DNA of 22,753 nucleotides from DATFNV01 sp035266225 (GCA_035266225.1 DATFNV010000318.1:1-22753), one strand, 5' to 3'; positions 6,916-14,123 are shown, numbered from the stretch's first letter. The notes: generated by a model from the letters alone, not told the origin. Made by a program: numbers and translations.

Positions 6916-8081
6916 CAGTGGGGCCCTCCACCGATGACATTCTTCTCCCAGACTTCGCCGAGGCTGTACTCTTCGAGCCACGGCTCCAGTTTTTCCGCAC
7001 TTTGTCGCTCAAAACGCGACTCGTTCCCCACTCGGCTCACCACGACGACATCTTCGGCAGCGAAGTTGTCCAGGAAGGAACTCGACTGAGTACTGATGAG
7101 CACTTGTGTGTGGTGAGATGCCTTCTTGAACAGCGCCGCGACCAAATTGAGGGCATAGGGATGCAGCCCCAGTTCCGGCTCATCAACGATGATGAGGTCC
7201 GGCAGTTCGTTTTCGGGCTGCAGGAGCAAGGCCACGAGACACATGGCTCGCAACGTACCATCCGAAAGCTGGTGCGGTCCAAACACCTGCTCCGAACCAC
7301 TCGTACCTGAAACCGAGTTCAATCGACCGGAATCCTCAAGCCAGTTGAGGGTGATGTTCTTCTTGTTCGCTTCGGCTGGCTCAAGAACGAAGTCTATAAA
7401 GAATGGCGCAATAAGGCGGATGGTCGTCACTATGCGGCGGTAGGCCGCGCCGCCATTCTCATCTCGAAGGCGCAGCAGGAACGCCGCCAAGTTCCCCGCA
7501 TCGGGCATTAGCCAACGATTGTCGCCGATGTAGCAGTACTGGCGAATTCGCGCGGTCGGTGAGGTATCATGGAAGTGGAACACCCGGCATTGAGTGAGCA
7601 AGTGCCGGAAGACCTTGGCCGTCTGATTCCCCCGATCCGCTTCCTCGCCGATGCGTGTTTCTTTGTGTCCTCCACCAAGTGACAACGGCGGTGCGTGTGG
7701 ACCTTGCCAATCCCGCCTCTTGAAGTCCAGCGTCTCTTCGGCAAAAGCAAGGGTGTCACCAGCGACGTGAAAAAGCCGCTGATAGTAGGTATTCAGCCCC
7801 GCGTCCGTCTCAAACTCTAGCGTCGCCTCCATCTGAGGCGTCTCTTTTGGGCCGTAGTAGAGCAGGGACTGCGCATAACCCGTTTCGGCAATGTAATTTT
7901 GTAGTTGACCTAGGCCGGCGTTCGTCTTGCTCATCATTCGGTTGAGCATCTTGAAGAATGAGACAAAATTGCTCTTTCCTGCCCCGTTCGCACCGATCAG
8001 GACGTTCAGAGAGCGCAGTTCAAGATCCATCGCCTTGATGGACTTGAAGCCGTTGAGGATCACTCGTCGCAGGATAGTCAA
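6915..8081 (-). CDS. AAA15/AAA21-type ABC-like ATPase (COG4637-like), putative defence partner
   Basis: A 388-residue ATPase of the SMC/RecF-like type. The Walker A motif is GANGAGKS (30-37), the signature-like segment is QLSDGTLRA (271-279), and the Walker B is LIIVDEPELGLHP (296-308), with D300 and E301. The segment after it reads VLISTQSSSFLD (327-338), with Gln where the related H-loop usually has His; this Gln is common in the COG4637 group. The C-terminus EEYSLGEVWEKNVIGG is also typical of that group. The start is TTG 8081, with AGGAG 8 bases upstream, giving the usual N-terminus (ILRRVILNGFKSI). It is the first gene of a two-gene unit with the DUF4276 protein. In OLD and PARIS systems a similar ATPase senses a phage trigger and controls a TOPRIM nuclease; that role here is inference. 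Confidence 0.88.
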   Translation of the reverse strand: MTILRRVILNGFKSIKAMDLELRSLNVLIGANGAGKSNFVSFFKMLNRMMSKTNAGLGQLQNYIAETGYAQSLLYYGPKETPQMEATLEFETDAGLNTYYQRLFHVAGDTLAFAEETLDFKRRDWQGPHAPPLSLGGGHKETRIGEEADRGNQTAKVFRHLLTQCRVFHFHDTSPTARIRQYCYIGDNRWLMPDAGNLAAFLLRLRDENGGAAYRRIVTTIRLIAPFFIDFVLEPAEANKKNITLNWLEDSGRLNSVSGTSGSEQVFGPHQLSDGTLRAMCLVALLLQPENELPDLIIVDEPELGLHPYALNLVAALFKKASHHTQVLISTQSSSFLDNFAAEDVVVVSRVGNESRFERQSAEKLEPWLEEYSLGEVWEKNVIGGGPH

Positions 8082-8107
8082 GTGTCGGTCTCCTGAATCC
8101 GGTGGGG

Positions 8108-8168
8108 AAAAGGGGTCGAGAGTCGTTTCCGCCCTTTACCTGTCTGGAAACGACTCCCGACCCCTTTT
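8108..8168. repeat. GGGGTCGGGAGTC-type palindrome, copy A
   Basis: 23-base arms (8108-8130 and 8146-8168) with one mismatch around the loop GCCCTTTACCTGTCT. It sits just upstream of the ATPase gene. The loop is identical to that of copy B (9431-9493), so these are two copies of one element, not chance hairpins. T-runs flank it on both strands, so it could also act as a weak bidirectional terminator. Confidence 0.88.
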
Positions 8169-8194
8169 TTCCATTTGGGCGGGGTGGGCTTCGT

Positions 8195-8515
8195 CTACCA
8201 GCTTGCCATCTGTTCCAGAGTGACGAGTTCCCACCTTCCTGCATCGTACATCACACAGCCGGTTTCCTGATGGAGCCGCCTGGCAAAGTCTTCTGTGGCG
8301 AGAACCCGTTGCGCCATCAGCCAGGGACAGACAAGATACCCATTCTTGGCTTCGACAGCGTGACCGCCCAGGGATGCCTGGCCCTGTTCGTTCACCTGCC
8401 CAAACTCTTGCAGAAGGCGTGCCACAACGGTCATGTCGAGAGGCCGAAGGACGACCAGCCTGCCTTGTTTCAGGGCTTCGACGTCGAAGTGACCAATGGT
8501 GAGCTTGTGGATCAT
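8195..8515 (-). CDS. hypothetical protein, possible immunity partner of 8528-9010
   Basis: A 106-residue cytoplasmic-looking protein with no family I recognise. It contains a hydrophobic VVLRPLDMTVVARLLQEFG region (about 21-39), a NGYLVCPWLMAQRVLATEDFA region (58-78) and a C-terminal TGCVMYDAGRWELVTLEQM. It starts 12 bases after the stop of the larger gene on the same strand, with only a weak ribosome site, which suggests coupled translation. Size, position and lack of export signals fit an immunity protein that follows a toxin gene, but this rests on context alone. Confidence 0.6.
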   Translation of the reverse strand: MIHKLTIGHFDVEALKQGRLVVLRPLDMTVVARLLQEFGQVNEQGQASLGGHAVEAKNGYLVCPWLMAQRVLATEDFARRLHQETGCVMYDAGRWELVTLEQMASW

Positions 8516-8527
8516 GGTCTGACTCTG

Positions 8528-9010
8528 TTACGGGTTCCCCGCGGCCATCTGCCGGAGGATCGCCCTGGCCTCGTCTGAGATTCGCAGCCCGGTGGTCGGC
8601 GCATGCTGACGAGCCGCCTGGTCTGTCCCACGAAGACATTCCTCATGCTCGTGGGCGATCACCGCATCGATGCGGTCCCTGAGCCTCGCTCGCGCCCAGG
8701 TTCGGGCTGCTCCACCGGCCGCGGGATCACCAAGCAGGTTCGGGTTGAGAACCCCGCTATCGACGTTGATCCCCCTTCCAACCGTGACGCCGCCGCCTGT
8801 GTCTGCGTCGGGATGGAAGGCCCTTCGGACACCCCCTCCAAAGGGGGTGTCGCCGATGAGGTGGTCAGGCACCCCCACGTCTCGCATCCGTTGCTGCACG
8901 ATCCGCTCAAAGGCGTCAGCGTTCCGCGTGGCAAAATCCGTTGCGTGCGCCGCAGGGTCTCCTGGTGCCGCGAATGCGCCTTGGCCTGGAGCAGGGTTCT
9001 TGGTGGACAC
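8528..9010 (-). CDS. hypothetical protein resembling an orphan polymorphic-toxin C-terminal domain
   Basis: A 160-residue protein starting at GTG 9010 (weak GAGGG site), rich in Gly, Ala and Arg. The second half has RGINVDSGVLNPNLLGD (79-95), a WARARLRDRIDAVIAHEHEE helix (105-124) and a short APTTGLRISDEARAILRQM tail. The HEHEE motif (120-124) could be catalytic or metal-binding. This kind of sequence resembles C-terminal modules of large secreted or RHS-like proteins in planctomycetes, from memory and not from a search. The frame stays open upstream into the palindrome at 9043-9088, where it meets a stop. The gene could therefore be a module separated from a longer protein. The small gene that follows would then be the immunity candidate. 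Confidence 0.6.
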   Translation of the reverse strand: MSTKNPAPGQGAFAAPGDPAAHATDFATRNADAFERIVQQRMRDVGVPDHLIGDTPFGGGVRRAFHPDADTGGGVTVGRGINVDSGVLNPNLLGDPAAGGAARTWARARLRDRIDAVIAHEHEECLRGTDQAARQHAPTTGLRISDEARAILRQMAAGNP

Positions 9011-9042
9011 GAGTACCCTCGGGTGACCAACCGCGGGGCACG

Positions 9043-9088
9043 AATAAGGGATCGGGAGTCAATTTAATTCGACTCCCGATCCCTTATT
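9043..9088. repeat. GGGATCGGGAGTC palindrome, copy C
   Basis: Perfect 18-base arms (9043-9060 and 9071-9088) around a 10-base AT-rich loop. It is a variant of copies A and B, with AATAAGGGATC in place of AAAAGGGGTC. It lies between two minus-strand genes. Confidence 0.85.
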
Positions 9089-9112
9089 TCTTCTTATTTC
9101 TTCCGGTTCACC

Positions 9113-9346
9113 TCAGTCCACCGGCTCACCTTTCAGGTCACCAACCACTTGTGCGACACCCTCGTGATCGAACAGCACGGGCACGCCGCCGGGTCCAACG
9201 AACACAGCCACCCCGTCCCGGACCACCAACGCCTCCTGGTGGTCCACCTCGAATCTGTCCCCATTGACCAGCACGACGGTGAACGGTCGGAAGGGCACCC
9301 GGCGCCGGAACGCCAGGAGGGTGTTGTCGAAGTTGCTCGCTTCCAC
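9113..9346 (-). CDS. small hypothetical protein, paralogue of 5632-5889
   Basis: A 77-residue protein. GTG 9346 is chosen as the start because AAGGAGAT lies 6 bases upstream and because it aligns with the start of its paralogue; longer versions of the frame lack a site. The shared blocks are VPFRPFTVVLVNGDRFEVDH, LVVRDGVAVFVGPGGVP and LFDHEGVAQVV. Over about 68 residues more than half are identical to the 5632-5889 product. Function is unknown. Unlike its paralogue it is not coupled to a 97-residue partner; its neighbours are palindromes on both sides. Confidence 0.72.
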   Translation of the reverse strand: MEASNFDNTLLAFRRRVPFRPFTVVLVNGDRFEVDHQEALVVRDGVAVFVGPGGVPVLFDHEGVAQVVGDLKGEPVD

Positions 9347-9430
9347 GGGAAATCTCCTTGGATCTGCTGACGGACAGCCCAAAGGAATCTTACCAGGAAC
9401 CCGGAGTCGCATCCAGCACGCCAAGGGGCC

Positions 9431-9493
9431 GAAAAGGGGTCGGGAGTCGTTCCCGCCCTTTACCTGTCTGGAAACGACTCCCGACCCCTTTTC
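9431..9493. repeat. GGGGTCGGGAGTC-type palindrome, copy B
   Basis: Arms 9431-9453 and 9470-9493 pair with a single-base bulge. The loop CGCCCTTTACCTGTCT repeats that of copy A at 8108-8168. It ends 6 bases from the stop codon of the next minus-strand gene (9500-9502). Confidence 0.88.
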
Positions 9494-9499
9494 GACCCC

Positions 9500-9715
9500 T
9501 CACACCAAGACCCAGACGACACCCCATTTGTCTTGAAAGCTACCATCCGGCTGTCGGTCGATCCTGTCTCCGTCGTCAGCACGATAAAAATTGACCTCCG
9601 CGACTTCACGTTGGGTACTGAAGTGAGTTATCGTGTCGATCTGGTAGCTGTCTACTGTGAAATCTTTCGTCTCTCCAGTGTCGGGGCGACGAAATGTTCT
9701 TGTTCGTCCATTCAT
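9500..9715 (-). CDS. small hypothetical protein (71 aa)
   Basis: A 71-residue protein starting at ATG 9715, with GAGGAG 5 bases upstream. The frame is also open further upstream, but that stretch lies inside the 194-bp inverted-repeat element and is not likely to be coding. The protein begins with a basic stretch (NGRTRTFRRP), has a central VDSYQIDTITHFSTQREVA segment, and ends in QDKWGVVWVLV. This resembles a small beta-rich domain. I do not recognise the family. Both ends of the gene abut palindromic repeats (9431-9493 and 9729-9922). Confidence 0.6.
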   Translation of the reverse strand: MNGRTRTFRRPDTGETKDFTVDSYQIDTITHFSTQREVAEVNFYRADDGDRIDRQPDGSFQDKWGVVWVLV

Positions 9716-9728
9716 AAATGCTCCTCGG

Positions 9729-9922
9729 GAAAAGGGGTCGGGAGCTATGCCGTTGCGTTTTTCCGGCCGTTTCGGCGGGACGGGCCAGAAACCTCGGGAA
9801 AACCGCGATTCCCGACTCGCGAGGGTGGCAGAAGCCGCCACGATGCATAACTCCTTTGAACACAGGTAGTTCCGTCCGCCAACCCGGGAAAACTGCAACG
9901 GCATAGCTCCCGACCCCTTTTC
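9729..9922. mobile_element. MITE-like element with 28-bp perfect terminal inverted repeats
   Basis: The ends are 9729-9756 (GAAAAGGGGTCGGGAGCTAT...) and 9895-9922, exact inverted copies over 28 bases and nearly so for several more. The outer part of each end is the same GAAAAGGGGTCGGGAG found in copies A and B, but the element is 194 bases long. The interior holds further stems, such as CGCGA/TCGCG and CCTCG/CGAGG. No transposase is encoded and no clear target-site duplication was seen. It fills the space between two minus-strand genes. It could be a non-autonomous REP/MITE element mobilised by an enzyme encoded elsewhere. Confidence 0.65.
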
Positions 9923-9935
9923 GACTCCCCACTAA

Positions 9936-10340
9936 CTACTTCGCACCCGGCTTCTGTCGTGCCTCATTCATGCGCCGAACAGCGTCCAGACGCAGCTGCT
10001 TCTGTTTTGCCTTGCTGCGCTCCTCCACCTGGTCCAACTGCTTGCGGCCTTCCTCAGCCGACAGTTGTCCGAACATCATCGCCTTGGTAATTCGCGAGAT
10101 GTCGGCTTGCTTGGCGGAGTCGGCTTCGTCCAGTTGCCTCTTCATTAGCGGATCGTTCATCAGGTCATCGTCACCATCCCCGGGCCTGGGGCCCGGTGGA
10201 TCGCGAACCGGTCGCACGTCTACGCTGGGGGTTGGAGGACCAGGAGTCGATTCCTCTGGTGAGCGAAGCGCCCACCACACCACGAAACATACGATTAACA
10301 CCGCCCCGACCGCAAGCACAACTAGGTGGTTCGGCTTCAT
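9936..10340 (-). CDS. hypothetical membrane-anchored protein with charged coiled coil
   Basis: A 134-residue protein with one N-terminal hydrophobic segment (about 6-26, VVLAVGAVLIVCFVVWWAL) right after MKPNH, consistent with a membrane anchor. A Pro-rich linker (about 32-58) and a charged helical region (about 60-134) follow, with LSAEEGRKQLDQVEERSKAK as a likely coiled coil. Orientation and role are unknown. A strong site (GGAGGAAC) precedes ATG 10340. It lies downstream of dnaK on the same strand, with a large hairpin between them, so it may be a separate transcription unit. Confidence 0.65.
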   Translation of the reverse strand: MKPNHLVVLAVGAVLIVCFVVWWALRSPEESTPGPPTPSVDVRPVRDPPGPRPGDGDDDLMNDPLMKRQLDEADSAKQADISRITKAMMFGQLSAEEGRKQLDQVEERSKAKQKQLRLDAVRRMNEARQKPGAK

Positions 10341-10368
10341 AGGTGTTCCTCCATCCGCGAACTTGTTC

Positions 10369-10420
10369 TTCGAGCGCGCCGCGCGCCCAAAGCAGGTGCT
10401 TAGGGCGCGCGGCGCTCGAA
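10369..10420. repeat. GC-rich hairpin between dnaK and the next gene
   Basis: TTCGAGCGCGCCGCGCGCCC (10369-10388) pairs with 10403-10420 apart from a two-base bulge. The loop carries a further AAGCA/TGCTT stem. It lies between the dnaK stop (10464) and the next minus-strand start (10340). It could limit read-through, but there is no U-run after it. Confidence 0.75.
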
Positions 10421-10463
10421 CACAGCCATTTCACCCCTCCGCCCGCGTTCGGGGCTGGTGGGC

Positions 10464-12419
10464 TTACTTCTTGACCTCGAACTCGGCGTCGATCACGTCG
10501 TCCTTGCCCTTGCCGCCGGCCTGACCGTCCCCCGGCGCCTGCTGCGGCCCGCCGCCCGGCCCGCCCGGCTCGCGGTACAGGTGCTGGGCCATGGCGTGCG
10601 ACGCCTGCTCCAATTCTCCCAGGGCGGTGCGGATGGCGGCGACGTCGTCGCCGCTGGCGGCCTGCTTGACGCGCTCCACCGCCGCCTGGATCGGCCGCCG
10701 GTCGCCGTCGGACAGCTTGGCGGCGTGCTCCTTGAGCAGCTTCTCGATCTGGTAAATGCGGTTGTCGGCTTCGTTGCGCGCCTCGATCAGCTCGCGCTTG
10801 TGCTTGTCCTCGGAAGCGTGCGTGTCGGCGTCGCGGCGCATCTTCTCGACCTCGGACTGGCTCAGGCCGCTGGACGACTCGATGCGGATCTTCTTCTCCT
10901 TGCCCGTCCCCTTGTCCTTGGCGGAGACGTTGAGGATGCCGTTGGCGTCGATGTCGAAGGTGACCTCGATCTGCGGCATGCCGCGCGGCGCCGGCGGGAT
11001 GTCCTCCAGGTTGAACTCGCCCAGCAGGCGGTTGTCGGCCGCCAATTCGCGCTCGCCCTGGAAGACGCGCACCGTCACGGCCGGCTGGTTGTCTGCCGCC
11101 GTCGAGAAGGTCTGCGTCGCCTTCTTGGGGATCGTCGTGTTGCGCTCGATGATCTTCGTCATGACGCCGCCGAGCGTCTCGATGCCCAGCGACAGCGGCG
11201 TCACGTCCAGCAGCAGCACCTCCGACTTGCTCCCCAGGAGCAGTTGCGCCCCCTGGATGGCGGCGCCGATGGCGACCACCTCGTCGGGGTTGACGCCCTT
11301 GTGACCCTCCTTGCCGAAGATGTCCTTGACGATCTGCTGCACCCGCGGCACGCGCGTCATGCCGCCGACCATGACGACCTCGTCGACGTCGCTGGGCTTG
11401 TAGCTGGCGTCCTGGAGGGCCTTCAACACCGGGCCGCGGCAGCGCTCGAACAGCGGCTCGCACAACTGCTCGAACTTGGCGCGCGTCAGGCTCATCTGCA
11501 GGTGCTTGGGGCCGCTCTGGTCGGCAGTGATAAAGGGCAGGTTGATGTCGGTGGTGGTCTGCTGCGACAGGTCTTTCTTGGCGCGCTCGGCGGCTTCCTT
11601 GAGCCGCTGCAACGCCATCTGGTCCTTGCGCAGGTCGATGCCGTTCTGCTTCTTGAACTCGTCGGCGATGTAGTCGATCAGCACCTGGTCCCAGTCGTCG
11701 CCGCCGAGGTGCGTGTCGCCGTTGGTCGCCTCGACCTTGAAGACGCCGTCGGCCACGTCGAGGATGCTGATGTCGAAGGTGCCGCCGCCGAGGTCGAAGA
11801 CGGCGATCTTCTCGTTCTTCTTCTTGTCCAAGCCGTAGGCCAGCGAGGCCGCCGTCGGCTCGTTGATGATGCGCATGCGCTGCTTGCTGGTCTTCTTTGT
11901 TTTGGGATCCTCGATCTCCCATTCGGTGTCGAAGCCGGCGATCTGGGCGGCGTCGATGGTCGCCTGGCGCTGGCTGTCGTTGAAGTAGGCCGGCACCGTG
12001 ACGACCGCCTTGCGCACCGTGTGGCCGAGGTAGGCCTCGGCCGCCTCCTTGAGCTTGCGCAGGATCATCGCGGAGATTTCCGGCGGCGTATAGGTCTTGC
12101 CGTCGATCTCGACCTTGACCAACTCGTTGGGCCCGCCGACGATCTTGTACGGGACGAGCTTCTCCTCGGCCTGGACCTCGTTGTGACGGCGGCCCATGAA
12201 GCGCTTGATGGAGTAGACGGTGCGCCGCGGGTTGGTGATGGCCTGGCGCTTGGCCGGGTCGCCGACGAGGCGGTCGCCCTTGTCGGTGAAGGCGACGACG
12301 CTGGGCGTCAGGCGGTTGCCCTCCTGGTTGGGAATGACCTTGACTTCACCCCCTTCCATGACCGCGACGACGGAGTTCGTGGTGCCCAGGTCGATGCCGA
12401 TGATTTTTTCCTCAGCCAC
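10464..12419 (-). CDS. dnaK: molecular chaperone DnaK (Hsp70)
   Basis: A complete 651-residue Hsp70. The N-terminal ATPase domain has IGIDLGTTNS (7-16), the phosphate-2 motif AVFDLGGGTFDIS (206-218) and the adenosine motif VVMVGGMTRVP. The substrate domain contains LLLDVTPLSLGIETLGG and TTIPKKATQTFSTA. The C-terminus ends in DVIDAEFEVKK, the usual bacterial type. Relative to E. coli DnaK there is an insertion of about 16 residues (about 164-180, FDTEWEIEDPKTKK...) just before RIINEPTAA, probably a planctomycete feature. The start is GTG 12419, with AAAGGAGC 8 bases upstream. No grpE or dnaJ lies beside it, and no CIRCE element was found upstream. It diverges from pheA. Confidence 0.98.
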   Translation of the reverse strand: MAEEKIIGIDLGTTNSVVAVMEGGEVKVIPNQEGNRLTPSVVAFTDKGDRLVGDPAKRQAITNPRRTVYSIKRFMGRRHNEVQAEEKLVPYKIVGGPNELVKVEIDGKTYTPPEISAMILRKLKEAAEAYLGHTVRKAVVTVPAYFNDSQRQATIDAAQIAGFDTEWEIEDPKTKKTSKQRMRIINEPTAASLAYGLDKKKNEKIAVFDLGGGTFDISILDVADGVFKVEATNGDTHLGGDDWDQVLIDYIADEFKKQNGIDLRKDQMALQRLKEAAERAKKDLSQQTTTDINLPFITADQSGPKHLQMSLTRAKFEQLCEPLFERCRGPVLKALQDASYKPSDVDEVVMVGGMTRVPRVQQIVKDIFGKEGHKGVNPDEVVAIGAAIQGAQLLLGSKSEVLLLDVTPLSLGIETLGGVMTKIIERNTTIPKKATQTFSTAADNQPAVTVRVFQGERELAADNRLLGEFNLEDIPPAPRGMPQIEVTFDIDANGILNVSAKDKGTGKEKKIRIESSSGLSQSEVEKMRRDADTHASEDKHKRELIEARNEADNRIYQIEKLLKEHAAKLSDGDRRPIQAAVERVKQAASGDDVAAIRTALGELEQASHAMAQHLYREPGGPGGGPQQAPGDGQAGGKGKDDVIDAEFEVKK

Positions 12420-12903
12420 GGATGTGCTCCTTTCTTCACGTCCCGGAAGGGGCGAAGGGGGCCCGAACCGCGTCGGGCCGTGTCGGATATTCTATCGCAA
12501 CCGCCCGGCCGCCGCCTTCAAAGGGGCCACCGAACGGGAAATGTGCCCAAACTGCCCATTCCTCGAACTGCACGAGCAAAGGAGAGCAACTGTCATGCCA
12601 CCCGGGGCCGCGGTAGAGATTCGGTAATAAAGATAAGGAGGAAAAAGACTTGAGGAGAAGACGCCAGGTTCCTATATACAGAAAATCAGCAAGAACAATC
12701 CGTCAGGCTGTCAAAATGGCATGGTGCGGTTGAGTCGGCGTGACTGGCCCCGTCAGAATGGCAGTCGTGGCACGTGGGGAGGGTGGAATCGCCTTTCCCG
12801 GTTGGAAAGTCCCCCGTGGTTGGTGTCTTGTTGGTTGACAGCAATTTACGACGCCACTAGACTACGAAGGACCGCGCACCATCCGCTGGGACGAGGCTCC
12901 TCC
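12420..12903. other. divergent control region between dnaK and pheA
   Basis: A 484-base gap. The pheA promoter at 12835-12863 is listed separately. For dnaK (minus strand) the only candidate seen is a -10-like TAGAAT at 12494-12489 without a good -35, so its promoter is unresolved. No CIRCE inverted repeat is visible. An AT-rich patch at about 12620-12700 includes AAGGAGG (12635-12641) followed at proper spacing by TTG 12650 and a 27-codon basic frame ending at 12733. This may be a small gene or chance. Confidence 0.5.
12835..12863 (+). promoter_or_regulatory. sigma-70-type promoter of pheA
   Basis: A perfect -35 box, TTGACA (12835-12840), a 17-base spacer and TAGACT (12858-12863, 4 of 6 consensus). 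The expected transcript start is near 12870, giving a short leader of about 35 bases to ATG 12904. That leaves no room for an attenuator peptide. Confidence 0.7.
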
Positions 12904-14052
12904 ATGACGACGACGCGTAAGAGCGACGGCGCGAACACGGCCCTGAGTCCCGCACGCGCTGCGGCCAACCTGAAGGTCCTTCGCACGCAGATCGACAAGC
13001 TCGACCTGCAAATCTTGAAGCTCATCAACGAGCGCGCCGGGCTGGCGGCCGATATTGGCCGGGTCAAGACCGATCACGGTACCGAGGTCTTCTCGCCGGC
13101 GCGGGAAGAGGAAGTCCTGAAAAACATCCAGGACGCCCACGAGAAGGGGAAGGGGCCGCTCGACTTCGAAACGGTGCGGGCCGTCTTTCGCGAATTGATG
13201 AGCGGCTCGCGCGCCTTGCAGAAGGTGCTCAAGGTCGCTTACCTCGGCCCCGAATACAGTTACAGCTACCTGGCCGCCGTCGAGCGCTTCGGTCAGAAGG
13301 TCGATCTGATCAAGGTGGGCAACATCGCGGCGGTCTTCGAGGACGTCAATCGCGGGCAGGTCGATTACGGCGTGGTGCCGCTGGAGAATTCGACCGACGG
13401 CCGCGTCGCCGACACCCTGGACATGTTCCTGCGGCTGCCGCAAATCAAGATCGCCGCGGAGATCCGGCTGCGGATCCATCACTGCCTGATGGCCAACTGC
13501 GAGCAGCAGGAAATCCGCCGGGTCTACAGCAAGGAGCAGGCGCTGTCGCAGTGCCGCAACTGGCTGTCGAAGAACGCGCCGCACGCCCAGTTGGTAACGG
13601 TGTCGAGCACGACGGTGGCGGCCGAGACGGCGCAGCAGGAGCGCGGGGCCGCCGCGGTCGCCAGCCGCCAGGCGGCGGTCAAGTACGGCCTGCGCATCCT
13701 CTTCGAGAATATCGAGGACTCGCCCTACAACGAGACGCGCTTCGCAGTCATCTCCTTGCAGAAGGAGAGGCAGGCGAAGTCGGGCAACGACAAGACGGCG
13801 GTGATGTTCCGCATCCCGCACCAGCCCGGTTCGCTGGTCGAGGCGCTGGACATCTTCAAACAGAACAAGATCAACCTGACCTGGATCGAGTCGTTCCCGG
13901 CCAAGGTCGCCAAGCCCGAGTACGTGTTCTTCGTCGATTTCGAGGGGCACGCCGAGGATCCCAAGGTCTCGCGGGCGCTGAAGGCCCTGCAAGAGCACTG
14001 CGAGGAGGTCAACGTCCTCGGCTCGTTCCCGATGGCGATGGCCTCGGGATGA
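12904..14052 (+). CDS. pheA: bifunctional chorismate mutase / prephenate dehydratase (P-protein)
   Basis: A 382-residue fusion for phenylalanine synthesis. It converts chorismate to prephenate and then to phenylpyruvate. The AroQ-type mutase domain is at about 22-106 (LRTQIDKLDLQILKLINERA, then FSPAREEEVL). The dehydratase domain is at about 110-287, with VAYLGPEYSYS, VPLENSTDGRV (158-168) and the catalytic Thr in NETRF (276-280). The ACT domain is at about 298-376, with PGSLVEAL and IESFP. The last corresponds to the ESRP phenylalanine-binding motif but has Phe in place of Arg. The frame is open upstream to 12721, but ATG 12904 lies just after the promoter and starts before the mutase domain. 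A palindrome and aroF, the first enzyme of the same pathway, follow. Confidence 0.95.
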   Translation: MTTTRKSDGANTALSPARAAANLKVLRTQIDKLDLQILKLINERAGLAADIGRVKTDHGTEVFSPAREEEVLKNIQDAHEKGKGPLDFETVRAVFRELMSGSRALQKVLKVAYLGPEYSYSYLAAVERFGQKVDLIKVGNIAAVFEDVNRGQVDYGVVPLENSTDGRVADTLDMFLRLPQIKIAAEIRLRIHHCLMANCEQQEIRRVYSKEQALSQCRNWLSKNAPHAQLVTVSSTTVAAETAQQERGAAAVASRQAAVKYGLRILFENIEDSPYNETRFAVISLQKERQAKSGNDKTAVMFRIPHQPGSLVEALDIFKQNKINLTWIESFPAKVAKPEYVFFVDFEGHAEDPKVSRALKALQEHCEEVNVLGSFPMAMASG

Positions 14053-14061
14053 TTGTCAACC

Positions 14062-14123
14062 AGCCGCTTGCGGCTTAGCGTTCGCTTCACGAGGGTTGCG
14101 CAAACGCTAAGCCGCAAGCGGCT
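14062..14123. repeat. AGCCGCTTGCGGCTT palindrome, copy 2 (pheA-aroF)
   Basis: Perfect 21-base arms (14062-14082 and 14103-14123) around a 20-base loop. It begins 10 bases after the pheA stop and ends just before the aroF ribosome site. There is no U-run. Confidence 0.92.

Noticed and set aside
9746..9904. Minus-strand upstream extension of the 71-residue gene (to 134 residues)
   Set aside because: The added part is translated from the inverted-repeat element. ATG 9715 has a proper GAGGAG site.
10458..12653. Plus-strand open frame of about 730 codons opposite dnaK
   Set aside because: Shadow of dnaK codon bias, with low-complexity Leu/Val/Arg/Asp composition and no ribosome site. DnaK is unambiguous.
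12420..12903. CIRCE/HrcA operator upstream of dnaK
   Set aside because: No TTAGCACTC with its inverted copy was found in the gap.
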